A stretch of DNA of 64,000 nt, from positions 1-64,000 of the forward strand of contig SADC01000175.1 of NCBI GenBank assembly GCA_004194705.1, written 5' to 3'. How positions within the stretch are numbered: position 1 is the first letter of the stretch; the number at the start of each line of letters is the position of its first letter. Below, piece after piece: positions 34,101-45,075 of the stretch. This DNA is from Ditylenchus dipsaci. Taxonomy: Eukaryota > Nematoda > Chromadorea > Rhabditida > Anguinidae. Under the pieces are notes generated by a model, which was not told the DNA's origin, did no database searches, and saw nothing but the letters and a program-made list of their open reading frames with translations. Position numbers and translations under genes: made by a program.

Positions 34101-34563
34101 CGATCGATCGGTCCTAATCAGAGCCGAAAGTGTTGAATCTTTTATTTTTTGTTTTTTCTACATGAAGTTTTTGTTTGTAATCATAAGGCATCATCAATTG
34201 CAAGTTACCGTATTATCTCTATTGAATTTTTTGTTTGAATTTATGGAAATTTATTGAATTTAAACCAAAGTGTGTCCTCATCCAAACAAAGCACGAAAAT
34301 CAAAATAAGGCGGGTCCTTCCCCTTCTTTTTAAATTTTGCGCTGGCTGGGGGGGATTCTATAACCATAGCCGAATCCTACACTTATAGGATAGTGTTGAA
34401 TTTGTTTAGGATTTGAATAAAAATGAGCCCAAATAAGGCCATTTTGCTGAATGCCATTTTAAATATTTAACTAATGCTGAAACATTAAAAACGAAATAAA
34501 AAAAAGATGTATGATAAAAATAAATGGTTGTGGAATAAAAGCTTTTTAAGAACAATCGCAGTT

Positions 34564-34650
34564 GTCGCCTACATGGCTCAGTGGTTTACCCTCTCGCTTC
34601 TAATGCGGGTGTCAGATCTTCCTTAGTGGTTCGGTCCCATGTTGTGCGAC
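34564..34650 (+). tRNA. tRNA-like sequence, anticodon position CTA
   Basis: GTCGC (34564-34568) can pair with GCGAC (34646-34650). A D-arm-like TGGCTCAGTGGTTTACC follows. CTCGC TTCTAAT GCGGG (34593-34609) forms a 5-bp anticodon stem with a 7-nt loop, giving CTA at 34600-34602. GGTTCGGTCCC resembles a B box. The variable region is long and the T stem is poor, so this is more likely a tRNA pseudogene or SINE head than a working tRNA. Confidence 0.35.
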
Positions 34651-34879
34651 ACATTTTTTCTTGAGTTCAATTCATTTTGTTCGTTTTAACTTGGACAATA
34701 ATTTACAGTGAATTTAACGGATAATTTAATTCTGCCCCCTAATCTGTGAAAAATGCCCCCTAATTTCGGGAAAAATGCCCCCTAATTTCGGGAAAAATGC
34801 CCCCTAATTACTGAAAAATGCCCCCTAATCTGTGAAAAATGCCCCTAATTTTCTGAAAAATGCCCCCCAATTTTTTTTT

Positions 34880-35580
34880 TCGTCATTTTTAGTCAAAATT
34901 TTGCGGGAATTCAAATTTTCTAGTCAGAAAGTAACTTGGATTGGTCAGAATCCCACCGCGGAATGGCCAGAAGCACCTGAAAGTTGGTTTTTTGGGGGTT
35001 TACTAAGGGGGGGGGGGTATACTTTTTGTGAAAAATCGATTGAGCGGATCAGACTTCGGGTCCGATGGGCTTAATTGCTCAGAATTCCAGGCTTACGGTG
35101 GTTTTTAAATTTTTTAGTCTGAACCAACCAAACCAAGGGTCGTTTCTCGAGTACTTTTTGAGTTTTGAGGATAATTGATTTTGGTGAAATCATTTATTTG
35201 CCAAACTCAAAAGTACTCGAGAAAACGGCATTTTACTACTGTCAACCATCTTCAGCACGCCCGAGTTGATCTAGAAAACAGGTTTTGGACCATGAAAAAC
35301 GTAAAAAATTTTTGATCCAAGTGGACGACCACTTGGTTTGGTTGGTTCAGACTAAAAAATTTAAAAAAACACCGTAAGCCTGGAATTCTGAGCGATTAAA
35401 GCCATCGGACCCGAAATCTGATCCGCTCAATCGATTTTTCGCAAAAAGTAAACCCCCCCCCCCCTTATTTAGTAAACCCCCAAAAACCAACTTTCAGGGA
35501 CTTCTGGCCATTCGCGGTGGGATTCTGACCAATCCAAGTTATTTTCTGACTAGAAAATTTGAATTCCCGCGAAGTTTGAC
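34880..35580. repeat. Long palindrome of shared core arms
   Basis: Core arms 34880-35110 and 35365-35580 are inverted copies ('ggattctgaccaatcc', 'gatccgctcaatcgat'). Between them 35107-35365 is a second palindrome ('accaaaccaagggtcg', 'ctcgagtactttt'). Poly-G (34997-35017) and poly-C runs mark the arms. Confidence 0.75.
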
Positions 35581-35587
35581 TGAAAAC

Positions 35588-37370
35588 CATGGATGCCAAA
35601 ACGGCAAAACGACAAAAAAACGGCAAAATTTTTCAAAAAAGAAATTAATTTGAAGAACGGCAAAAAACGGCAAAATTATACTACAAAAATTTTTGCCGCT
35701 TTTAATCGATTTTGCCGTTTTTTTGCCGTTTTTCATGTTTGTCATCAATCGCCTATATTTTTGCTGGCAATTCCTAATATTTTGGTGTAGCATATATTGA
35801 GTTAGTTATTTAGATATATATATCAGTATGGAGAACTCTAGGGAAGCTCAAGAAATTGGCTGTGTCAATAGTCCTCCAGGTCCAAAGCAAGGCGAGAAAA
35901 AGTTTGTGGTTTGATATTTCTAATTACTCACTGATATTCTACTCAGGTTGTCTATGATCCGACACGGCACACAACAAGTAAATGATCCAGCAAGCTATAT
36001 GGGCATCGCTTCGATAACCTGTTGGACGAAGAAGTCGAAAGCTCGTTGGTCATATGCAATCACGAATATTGTCGGTCTACGCTGCAAAAGAATGCAACGA
36101 CTGGTCTCAAGTATGTGTGCTTGTTTTGTTTAACTGTAATTCTACTACTATGTTAAGGTATCAATCGTCAGCACCTTGGAGGAAGCAAATACTAACCGTG
36201 CATGTGCCATGTGGGATCAACAATGACTAAGCGAACTACTCGTCTTTACAAAAATCCTTCTTACAATGGACATCAAAAAGGCCTGCCTAGAAGTTGAAAC
36301 AGGTTTGAAATGCGTTGAAAAGCTTATCTGGAAATTGATGTTTTTATCTGGGTATTGTAACCAACTCAATTTAAACAAATTCAGACAAATAGATCAGATG
36401 AAAAACGATACTGGGATAGCGCTACGTTCTCCCGTGGAAACAAGGTAGTTATCGTATTACGGAATGATCCAGTCACTGATGAAAAACAAGGAAATTCTAA
36501 AAGCTGCAATCATCAAGTTTGGTTAAGATTTGCTTCTGCTACTACTCTATTGGAATTGGCGGAATATAACTTTTCAAAGAATACGTGTGCGTCTTAGAGC
36601 CAATAGCAAAAAAGACAGCCGCACTTATCATCTTAGGACTAATTGGATAAATGAAATGAAGTAAAATTTGCTTTATCGATGTTTCTCGCTTGAGTTGAAT
36701 AAATGGCCTATTCTTGATTTCCTGTATGTGTGCTGATCGGAATGCACAGGAAGGCGCCATAATGGACCGCCGCCGGTGGCACCGCCGAAGTAACCGAAGA
36801 GGTGCTGCCGGCGGCGGCCAACTATGGAAGGCGTATGGTTGTTTGCAATATATATGATTGTAAAAATATTATGCTTTCTAGATAGACTAAGGCTGCGAGG
36901 TAAGGGGTCAGGATCTCGACTTTTTTGCGTTTGTTCCATTTCCAAAATATGGTCAAGGATCTTTTTTATTTGAATAAGTGGTCACTCTATTAATATAGTA
37001 TTGAAAATTGTCTGAAAAGTGTGAAAACAGGAAGGCAATGAAAATCACATGCTCCAGGTTATTCTAATCGGTTTATTAGCATATTTTTTTCGATCTAACA
37101 GCTAAATACTACTGATTGTGTTAATTATTAGTGTATGGAAGGTCTGAAAGTGTTAATTATCAATGAAATATGGACAGGAAGATCGAAAACCAGCGAAACA
37201 TGGGCGGTTGATGCTGAAACTTGAAAAAACGGCAAAAAAAAACGGCGAAATCAATAAAAAAACGGCAAAATTTATCCTAGTATGATTTTGCCGTTTTTTG
37301 CCGTTCTTGAAAAACGAAACGCCAAGGAAATTTTGCCGTTTTTTGTCGTTTTGCCGTTTTTGCATCCATG
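35588..37370. mobile_element. Foldback element, AAACGGCAAAACGAC word, 8-bp duplication
   Basis: Ends CATGGATGCCAAAACGGC and complement, with arrays of 'aaacggcaaaacg' (35595-35750; 37200-37365). The flanks ctgaaaac (35580-35587) and ctaaaaac (37371-37378) form an 8-bp duplication with one mismatch; the joined flanks restore the normal core sequence 'gactaaaaacgacgag'. An 8-bp duplication and CA...TG ends suggest hAT. It carries the BED-finger-like exons at 35829. Confidence 0.75.
35829..36250 (+). pseudogene. BED zinc-finger-like exons inside the element
   Basis: A first exon (MENSREAQEIGCVNSPPGPK, to 35909) is followed by a GT-AG intron and an exon to about 36109. In one frame the latter reads LLDEEVESSLVICNHEYCRS then TLQKNATTGLK. 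Cys-x4-Cys and a following Leu-Lys just before a splice site resemble BED fingers of hAT transposases, with the His pair expected in the next exon (about 36158 onward). Frame changes within the second exon and an early stop prevent an intact product. No catalytic domain is visible. Low certainty. Confidence 0.3.
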
Positions 37371-37559
37371 CTAAAAACGACGAGAAAAAAAATTAGGGGG
37401 CATTTTTCAGAAATTAGGGGCATTTTTCAGAAAATTAGGGGCATTTTCAGTAATTAGGGGCATTTTTCAGTAATTAGGGGGCAATTCAAATTAGGGGGCA
37501 TTTTTCACAGATTAAGGAGCATTTTTCACAGATTAGGGGGCAGAATTAAATACCACCCA

Positions 37560-38225
37560 TACTTTTTCTTGTGGACGAAAAAAAATGTGGCCGAAAATCT
37601 CTTTCTGTGGCCGAAAATCTATTTTCTGTGGCCGAAAATCTTTTTCTTGTCGCCGAAAGTTGGTCTAGACACGAAATTAACAATTTTTGAATTTTTTTGA
37701 GTGAAATTCAGGAGCGAGGAAAGACCAGATGGCTCAGGACCCACTCCGGAATGGCCAAGAGGCCAAAATAATTGGTTTTCTGGGGGTTTACTAAAGGGGA
37801 GTAAACTTTTTGAGAAAAAATCGATTGAGCGGATCAGATTTAGGGTCCGATGGGCTTAATCGCTCACAACTTACCCTGAACACTAAAAACCATCATAAAC
37901 CTGGAATTCTGAGCGATTTAGCCCATCGGACCCTAAATCTGATCCGCTCAATCGATCCAGAAACCAATTATTTCGGCCTCTTGGCCATTCCGGAGTGGGT
38001 CCTAAGCCATCTGGTCTTTCCTCGCTCCTGAATTTCACTCAAAAGAATTCAAAAATTGTTAATTTCGTGTCGAGACCAACTTTCGGCGACAAGAAAAGAT
38101 TTTCGGCGAAAGAAAAAAGATTTTCGGCAACAAAAAAGATTTTCGGCCACAATTTTTTTCGGCCACAAGAAAAAGTATTTCGGCCACAAAAAAAAGATTT
38201 TCGGCCACAAATAACGTTTTTTCCC
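37560..38225. mobile_element. 650-bp near-complete palindrome, CGGCCACAAAA word
   Basis: Outer arrays 'tgtggccgaaaatctctt' (37570-37660) and inverse (38080-38220), then inner arms of the shared core type ('ccggaatggccaagagg', 'gatccgctcaatcgat', 'cctggaattctgagcga') meeting near 37890. Arms are about 320 bp each. It is non-coding. Confidence 0.8.
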
Positions 38226-38299
38226 TTTTTAATCTTGTATTAAGCCCAAAAACAGCATGCTATGGGCCTAAAAACGATAAAATGGGTTGTCAAATGTTT

Positions 38300-38680
38300 T
38301 GTAAATTTCGCATACAAGATTGACCATAAAACCAAGACCAAGATTTCTAGAAATGACCAAGCAAGATCCCAAGACAAGATTTTCAGTCAAAATTGGGGCA
38401 AGACAAGACAAAATCTTGGCCAAGATCTTGTCTCGTTTCTGTCTCTAGTGTAGATCAAAAGTGTTGTAGATCAAAAGGGTGTAGATCAAAAGGGTGTAGA
38501 TTAGAGTTGTAGAAATTCCGGAAATATAGAAAACCCGGGAATATTCCCGGGAATATTCCCAATATAGGGGATTTACCGGGAACCCGGGAATATTCCCAAT
38601 GTTCCCGGGAATATTCCATTGTACAACCCTAGTGTAGATCAAAAGTGTGCCGCCCGAAATGAGTGGCTTTGCAAATAGCA
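38300..38680. repeat. CCAAGATCTTG, GTAGATCAAAAG and CCCGGGAATATTCCC arrays
   Basis: 38330-38440 is an array around CCAAGATCTTG, inverted relative to 33045-33165. 38445-38500 and 38635-38650 repeat GTAGATCAAAAGTG. Between them 38510-38632 is a hairpin 'agagttgta...tacaaccct' filled with CCCGGGAATATTCCC. The last is a foldback nested in the second. Confidence 0.65.
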
Positions 38681-39045
38681 TTGGTGTGCTAACAAAAATT
38701 ATTCTTTTTTGGCATATTTGTGCTCAAAATGTAGCTGAGATTGCGGGCAATCTTCTTGGTTAGAAATTGTCGTAGAATGTTTCAAATTTGGAAAGCTACA
38801 GAATGATTTTCAAAAATATGTGCTTGATGCAATACTTTTTTTCCGCTACTGTACATCTGTTTTTTTTTCTGCGATTTTTACCGATTTGACACGCCGTCTT
38901 CCGCTACTTATTTCTTGAGATCATAATTGTCAGTGTTCTGCTCATTCCATTCTATTAAAGCCGACCCTCAATATAAGAGACTATCAGTTAGTTCAGATGG
39001 GTGGTCTTATATTGGGAGTTGACTATGCCTTAATTTTTTACCTAA

Positions 39046-39065
39046 CTTTATTCTACAAATTTTAG
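39046..39065 (+). promoter_or_regulatory. Splice acceptor directly before ATG
   Basis: A pyrimidine-rich stretch ending 'aaattttag' abuts ATG 39066. In nematodes such an acceptor commonly receives a spliced leader. An unseen upstream cis exon is the alternative. Confidence 0.5.
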
Positions 39066-39398
39066 ATGAATTCCAAGCCTGCTAAAAAGAAAAGTGGATT
39101 GGGTGATGTCGTCGCTGCATTGGCTGCAAACAAACAGAAGAAGACTTCAGTGCTTGACCAAACTGCCAACGACTGGAAGGAATTCGTGCAGACCGAAAAG
39201 ATACAAGAAGAATTGGAGCAGCACAATCAGAGTAAAGATGCCTTTCTGGACAAACAAGAGTTCCTGCTCAAGGCCGACTATGCTCTGTTCGAAAAGGAGA
39301 AAGCAGTCAGGGAAGTGAACGGAAGCACGAAACCAAGAAGTAGATCTTTCTCATTATTGTCGCTCGTTTCTCATCCGATTGCTGTTGATTTTGTATGA
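39066..39398 (+). CDS. Bucentaur (BCNT/CFDP1/Swc5) C-terminal domain protein
   Basis: The protein reads SGLGDVVAALAANKQKK, then SVLDQTANDWKEFVQTEKIQ and EELEQHNQSKDAFLDKQEFL. These are the hallmarks of the BCNT-C domain: Leu-Asp-x4-Asp-Trp-x3-Val, Glu-Glu-Leu, and a Tyr/Phe-Leu-Asp-Arg/Lys-x-x-Phe segment. The family includes yeast Swc5, a SWR1 subunit that helps exchange histone H2A.Z, and vertebrate CFDP1. Human CFDP1 has 299 residues; here the domain makes up nearly the whole protein, so an acidic N-terminal part may be in unseen exons or absent. As read it runs to 39398, but restoring one A at about 39319 (GTGAACGG) would end it at TAG 39342 with a basic RKHETKK tail, which is more usual. 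Confidence 0.8.
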   Translation: MNSKPAKKKSGLGDVVAALAANKQKKTSVLDQTANDWKEFVQTEKIQEELEQHNQSKDAFLDKQEFLLKADYALFEKEKAVREVNGSTKPRSRSFSLLSLVSHPIAVDFV

Positions 39399-39584
39399 GA
39401 TAAAAATTTTCACCGTTTGTTGTTCTCACCGTCGGTTATATGGCTATAAAATTGCGTGTCAGTGGTCTCGCCTTCGGATTCTGCCACCATCCTATTGTCC
39501 GAAACTCTGTATACTGCGATTTTCCTTTTCTATAAGAACTGAAGTTAAGTTTAATCTTTATAAAATTTAAGCTTATGCTCAGTG

Positions 39585-39775
39585 TTGTCCATTTGGCTCG
39601 CGCGAGCCAAACGCAAGACCGGAAATCGCATGACCTAACAAGCCATATGGCTCGCCTTTTTTATATGCGAGCCAATTGGCTCGCGTTCTTTTTTCCAAAA
39701 GCGAGCCGAATACGAGCTACAACCGTACGAGCCGTTTGTATCGCGAACCACTTGGCTCGCGAGCTTTTTATGTGA
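39585..39775. repeat. GGCTCGCGAGCCA word array
   Basis: About seven 'ggctcgcgagcca' type words, alternating in orientation. The same word forms an array at 44885-45075. Confidence 0.6.
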
Positions 39776-39789
39776 TTTTTGAAAATATT

Positions 39790-40250
39790 GCTTTTATTAG
39801 GGTCTGCAGGCGCCTATCGACCCCTATGCCGTTCGGGAACATTAGTGGTGCGGGCACTATTCTTGTGGTTCGGGAACAATAGTGGTTCATTACATTAGCA
39901 AATCGGGTGGATTAATCTTTCGAGTACGTTAATGGTTAGAGTAGATTATCCACCCTACTTTATAACCCACCTAAATAACCCACTACTCTACCTGGACTAT
40001 CCTCGCCTACCCTTGCTTATCCTCGCCTATTCTCGCCTATCCTCGCCTGTTTTCGCCTATACTACCCTTGCCTATTCTCGCCTATCCTCGCCTACCCTTG
40101 TCTATCTCACCCACCCTTGCCCACCCTTGCCTATCCTAGGGTAGCCTTGCATACCCTTGCCTATTTCTCGCCTATCCTCGCCTATTTTCGCCTATCCTAT
40201 ACTACCTTGCCTATCCTCGCCTAGCCTTGCCTATCCTCGCCTATCGGCTA
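39790..40250 (+). repeat. TCGCCTATCC word array and flank
   Basis: About thirty degenerate 'ctcgcctatc' units (39950-40250) preceded by a flank (39795-39900) whose complement is at 1300-1420. Confidence 0.65.
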
Positions 40251-40254
40251 GACT

Positions 40255-41155
40255 TTACTTGGCCCCCCCCCCACGGCTGACCCACTTTCGAGGTGAATTT
40301 TTGAAAACCGATTGCAAATTCGTGTTTCTCGACCCGGATTTTTACGGGAAATGATCATCAGATTCAGTGAAAGTGAAAAAATTTTTTTGGGATTTGCCTT
40401 GGTCCCCAAGGTAAAATTTTAGAAAATTTGAAAAAAAATATTTTTAAATTGGCGCTTTTTGAATTTTAAAGGGATTAAGGGCTGTATTGGGAGTGGAAGG
40501 GAATAAAAAGGGGCCACTAATCACACAAGGCCCCTAACAAGAAGATGTTGAACATAGTTTTGAATACTGGGGCCTACCGCATAAATAAACTCTGGTATGC
40601 ATGCTTTTCATGCATCCAGAGTCACTTACGAGTGATTGTGTCTAAGGTATGTGGGTGTGCGCATCTCAACTCCAAGCCCCCAAGCCCCCTGCACCCCCCC
40701 GAAGGGGGCGCACCCCGAAGGGGGCGCACGGGCTTGAGAGTTAGAGATGCGCGTACTCACTTACCTTAGACATAATTCCGAGAAGCACTCTTGATCAAAA
40801 AATGTGTATAGAGTCTCTTTTTGCCACGGCCCAGTTGAAAAACATGGTGAGGCAGTCGAAGAATACATATATTTACTTTTCTATTGTTATGCCATAAAAG
40901 TGGCCCCCTTCTATTCCCTTCCCCTCCCAATACAGCCCTTAATCCTTTAAAATTCAAAAGGCGCCAATTTAAAATTTTTTTTTCAAATTTTTCCAAAATT
41001 TTACTTTGGGGACCAAGGCAAATCCCAAAAAAATTTTTTCACTTTCACAGAATCTGATGATCATTCCCGTAAAAATCCGGGTCGAGAAACACGAATATGC
41101 AATCGGTTTTCAAAAATTCACCTCGAAAGTGGTCAGCCGTGGGGGGGGGCAAGTA
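40255..41155. mobile_element. 900-bp palindrome with nested repeat at its centre
   Basis: The arms begin 'cccccccccacggctgaccc' and end with its complement, sharing 'cgggtcgagaaacacga'-type and 'ttgccttggtccccaagg' blocks over about 250 bp. The centre (40555-40800) is a copy of the family at 17085, so the palindrome was invaded or grew around it. Confidence 0.7.
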
Positions 41156-41169
41156 AAGTGTTACCCGCC

Positions 41170-41245
41170 TATCCTCGTCTACTATAACGTACACCTGACC
41201 TGATCCCCAGGGTGTACGTTATATCAAAGTTTTACTGTAGAGATT
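41170..41245. repeat. GTACACC hairpin of the CAGTC type
   Basis: 'ctataacgtacacctg' and 'cagggtgtacgttata' pair, and the right end is 'tttactgtag'. It corresponds to 1085-1145 inverted. Confidence 0.5.
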
Positions 41246-41774
41246 CTACATGAACACTTCCACAACTACTATAGCGCTGCTTTCTATTGGTTGAAACATC
41301 GCACTTTAGGTCACTTTTTGAAAACTTTAATTTTCAAAGTTGGTGTCTTTGATTAGGAAATGGCACGCCCGCTACCGATTGCGCTGATAAAAATTGGGGT
41401 TGGTTAGGGGAAAAAAAATTTCTGGTCAAAAAAAATTTTCGGAAAAATTTCTCACCAAGGAAAAATTTTTTGGTGCGAACGAAAAAAAATGTCACATAAC
41501 TTTTTGTGCGCCAATTCATTGCGCATCAAAAAAAAAGATCGGGCAAAAAAGTTCGACCAACGCTGAAATCTGTTGGTTTTGAGTTGGGTACTGAGAACCG
41601 GAAATTCGGAAAATTCGTAAATTTGAAATAATATTTTTTGTCTCGAGAGGAATTCGAAAATTTGACTGAAATTATTTGTTTTAAGAGTAGTTTTTATAGT
41701 AAATCGACCATGCTGAACATGAATCCGGTGTTAGATTTTTGGATTTGTGTTAAAAAAAAATTGCATATATAAGT

Positions 41775-42530
41775 ACAGGGTGTCTGTATCTTCTCTGTAT
41801 CTTTTTTGAATGATAAAAGTAAAGATACAGAGAAGATACAGACATAATATATCTTTCGTGGATATTTTTTAGTTGACGAATGAATGTTCTTATAGAATGT
41901 TCGGCGCAAAGGAAGTGCCGCGTAGCGGCACAAGCGTGCACCATTTCTGTTTTTAATTAATCTTGCTTCTGAGGTATACACTTGTATACATAGAATCTGT
42001 ATCTTGTCTGTATCTATCATCCATCCAGAAAAAAAAAGATAGAGAGAAGTTACAGAGAAGATGTATCTTCTCTGTATCTCTAACTTCTCTGTATCTTTTT
42101 TATTATTTTCTTCGGTTACGGCAAAAAGATTAAAAAAGATACAGAGAAGTTAGAGATACAGAGAAGATACATCTTTTCTGTGTTCTTTTCTGCGGCACCA
42201 GCGTGCACCATTTATGTTTTTAAATAAATCTTGATTCTGAGGTATCCTTACCACTTGTATGCAGAGAATCTGTATCTTCTCTGTATCTATCATCCTGCAA
42301 AAAAAAAGATACAGAGAAGTTACAGAGAAGATACAGAGAAGATGTATTTTCTCTGTATCTCTATCTTCTCTGTATCTTTTTTTCTAATTTTTTCCAGTCA
42401 CGACAAAATAAAACAGAAAAGATACAGAAAAGATAGAGATACAGAGAAGATACATCTTCTCTGTATCTTCTCTGTATCTCATATGTCGCCGAAATGTCAC
42501 GAAAAGATACAGAGAAAATACAGAAAATGT
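41775..42530. repeat. GATACAGAGAAGATACA word foldback
   Basis: At least twenty copies of 'gatacagagaaga' or its complement, arranged as several nested inverted pairs, separated by spacers 'cttgattctgaggtat' and 'gcggcaccagcgtgcacc', each of which is itself repeated. Tyr/Leu/Cys-rich translations are artefacts. Confidence 0.7.
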
Positions 42531-42699
42531 GTGACGCCACGTTCAGCGTCAACGAAGTGCCGCGAAGCGGCATCAAACAACATGTATTATAACAATATTT
42601 ATTGTCGAACACAACAATTAAAACAACGTATTTATTGTTTAGCACTTGGAGCAGGGAGCGAAGCGACCTGCTGGACACCGCATGTGCGGTGGCGCACCT

Positions 42700-43320
42700 T
42701 CTAGTAACTATACTATCTGGCTACCTCCCACCCTTACTGGCCATATACCACCCTAACTTGCAGAAAAGTGGGCTTGAACACAAAATTCACCTTAAATCCA
42801 GGCTAAAATCCACCATCACCAATTTAGAGGGCAACAAAAAATTTTTAGAAGCAATTTCAAGTATACGTGTTTGTGCTTAAAATGAAGCCAAGATGTGTAC
42901 TTGAGGGCTCCGCAAAGATATCCTACATTAATTTGCTAAAAATGCAGAAAGTGGGCTTCAACACGAAAATCCACCCAGTATCCAGGCAAAATACACCAAC
43001 TCTAATTTGGAGGGACTTAAAAACTTTTTTTAAAGCAACCTCATTTTTCGGTTATGTGCTTAAAAGAAAGCTAAGAAGTTTAATTTTAGGGTTCCGGAAA
43101 GATATCCGCCATGAGTTTACAGAAATTGGAGGAAAATCAGTCTTGAACATAACATGCGTTAACAACCCACCCACACACCCGTCCCAAATACTATATAGAG
43201 ATGTTCAAAATATGCGGCTATTTGCGCTAGTTGGAAAGCAGCAACGCAAAAAATGCTGTTTCATTTTGAAATCGTCATATAAAACAAGTATTTTAAATGA
43301 AAATAATTCTCATTTAGGCC
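42700..43320. repeat. Inverted relative of 430-1070
   Basis: It contains 'actatactatctggctacc', 'gcagaaaagtgggctt' and 'ccacccacacacccg', complements of phrases at 430-1070. Open frames here carry no recognised domain. Confidence 0.55.
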
Positions 43321-43573
43321 TACCGTATTTCCTCTAATAAGCGCCCCCGCTCTAATAAGCGCCCCCCCTCGACTTTGAGGGTCTGGATCTCAGTATAGAA
43401 GCAATATTTTGCAAAGCTGTTTGATACGTTTTCTTAACTCTAACGAGCTCTACCGATTCCACTTTTCAGATTTTGCCTGAGCACGCAAAAATCTCGAAAT
43501 CGAATTTCGAATTTTCAATTTTTAGGGGTTTGAAAAATAAGCGCCCGGGGCGCTTATAAGAGGAAATACGGTA
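43321..43573. mobile_element. CCGTAT-family element, word AAGCGCCCC
   Basis: TACCGTATTTCCTCTAATAA at the left and AGAGGAAATACGGTA at the right, with AAGCGCCCCC twice at the left and once at the right beside GGGGCGCTTAT. The frame 'acgagctctaccgattcc' is shared with other copies. Confidence 0.8.
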
Positions 43574-43611
43574 TATAAAAACTTTCGTGATCAGCCTTCT
43601 GTGTTTTGGCA

Positions 43612-44637
43612 TCACCGGTTAGGTGATACTTGCCAAAAACGACATTTGCCAAAGACGACATTGGCCGAAACGACATTTGCCAAAAAAAAGTTCACAAACG
43701 ACATTTACCAAATCGAAATTGGCAAAACGACATTTACCAAAACGACATTTGCCATAACGAAATTTGCCGAACGTTGATTTCGTATGAAAAAGACTTATGA
43801 ACTCCAATTCGATACTATTATTTTTAGGCAAAAAGTACGCTTGGGGAATTTCACTTTGGAAAATGTCGTGTTGACAAATGTCGTTTCGCCAAATGTCGTT
43901 TTGTCAAATATAGTTTTGGCAAATGTCGTTTTGGCAAAGCGTACGTTTGGCAAATGTCGTTTTTGGCAACTACCGTATTTTCTCTAATGGCTCACCCGTC
44001 TCTATTAACTCAGGTAAAATATCGATTACCGACGGTCAATGAATTTTTTTTTGAAATTTTTGATCAAAATCGTCAATTTTCAGGACAAAAGTTTCTGGAA
44101 AGTCGACCCTAATACCAAAATCTCATCCTGAATCCGAATCCGTTGAGATCAGATCAAAATAATTTTTATGGACTGATATATAGCTATTTTGAGTAGATAG
44201 ACCAGGAATTTGGCACCATTTAGCTATTTTAGTAGATATCTCAGTCTATAAAAAATATTTCGATCTGATCTCAACGGATTCGGATTCAAGATGAGATTTG
44301 GTGTTAGGGTCGACTTTCCAGAAACTTTGTCCTGAAAATTGACGATTTTTATCAAAATTTTGAAAAAATAAATTCATTGACCGTCGGTAATCGATAGCCG
44401 TCCTTAACTCACCCCCCTCTACTTTGAGGACCTATATCTCAGCCCTAAGCAAATATTTTACATCGTCGTTTATCGCATTTTCTTAATTCCCACGAGCTCT
44501 ATCGATTCCAATTTTTAGATTTCGGTTAAGCACCCAAAAATCTCAAGATCGACTTCAAATTTTTCCGATTTCAAGGGGTTGAAAAATAACTCACCCGGGT
44601 GAGCTATTAGAGAAAATATGGTATCACCTAGCCGCAT
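43612..44637. mobile_element. Foldback element, TTTGCCAAAACGACA word, interrupted
   Basis: The left end is CCGGTTAGGTGATACTTGCC with six or more 'catttgccaaaacgac' units; the right array (43855-43970) is inverted and its end is split by the CCGTAT element 43971-44623, continuing as TATCACCTAGCCG. The same end, CCGGCTAGGTGA, opens a different-word element at 63839. Confidence 0.75.
43971..44623. mobile_element. CCGTAT-family element, word ACTCACCC, with inner hairpin
   Basis: TACCGTATTTTCTCTAATGG and AGAAAATATGGTA ends, inserted at a TA of the foldback 43612-44637. Inside, 44027-44395 is a second palindrome with arms 'atcgattaccgacggtcaa' and complement, interrupting the family frame between its first and second CTCACCC words. 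Confidence 0.8.
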
Positions 44638-44884
44638 CACCTGCTCATCGAGGAGCGGTAGAGAGAATCTTTTTCCCAACTAACAATCCACAAAGCTGGG
44701 CATAAAGCCCCAACAAATGTGCTATTGGGAAAGCGTAATGATCTATAACGTCGATGTATTGTTAAAGACAAGGAAAATAATGAATAAGTATTACTAGCTC
44801 AGTGTTTGCAAAAAAATCAGTAAAAAACTGGAAAATTGAATAGAATGAACAAGATTTTGGTTTTATTCAACTCACACTTTTTTT

Positions 44885-45075
44885 GCGAGTCGAACCATAA
44901 GCTCATAATAGATGCGAGCCAAATGACTCGCGAGCTAAAAAGCTCTTGTAAATTTGTTCTTTAACTTCGCAAGCCATATGGCTCGCGCACATAGCTATTT
45001 GTAGAGCAAGCAGTTCGCGTCTTTTCAAACTATTAAAGGGACGCGAGCTGCTCGCTCCCAAAAGGGGCCAAACGC
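44885..45075. repeat. GGCTCGCGAGCCA word array, second copy
   Basis: 'gcgagtcgaacc', 'gcgagccaaatgactcgcgag' in parts, 'ggctcgcgcac' and 'gcgagctgctcgc' units, inverted relative to 39585-39775. Confidence 0.5.

Larger units (their letters stand above)
34720..37557. mobile_element. Foldback element, CCCCCTAATCTGTG word, with nested insertion
   Basis: The left array (34730-34870) and right array (37385-37550, inverted) share 'ccccctaatctgtg' units and 'ttaattctgcccc' ends. Next to the left array is the shared core, and 35365-35580 is its inverted copy. The element at 35588-37370 is inserted between the inverted core and the right array. Ends are close to GGGTGGTATTTAATTCTGCC, seen intact at 37557. 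Confidence 0.65.

Noticed and set aside
42231..42704. A 157-residue open frame
   Set aside because: Most of it translates the GATACAGAGAAGA word array; composition follows the repeat and no domain is visible.
42867..43337. A 156-residue open frame
   Set aside because: It lies in an interspersed repeat with an inverted relative at 430-1070 where the frame is not conserved.
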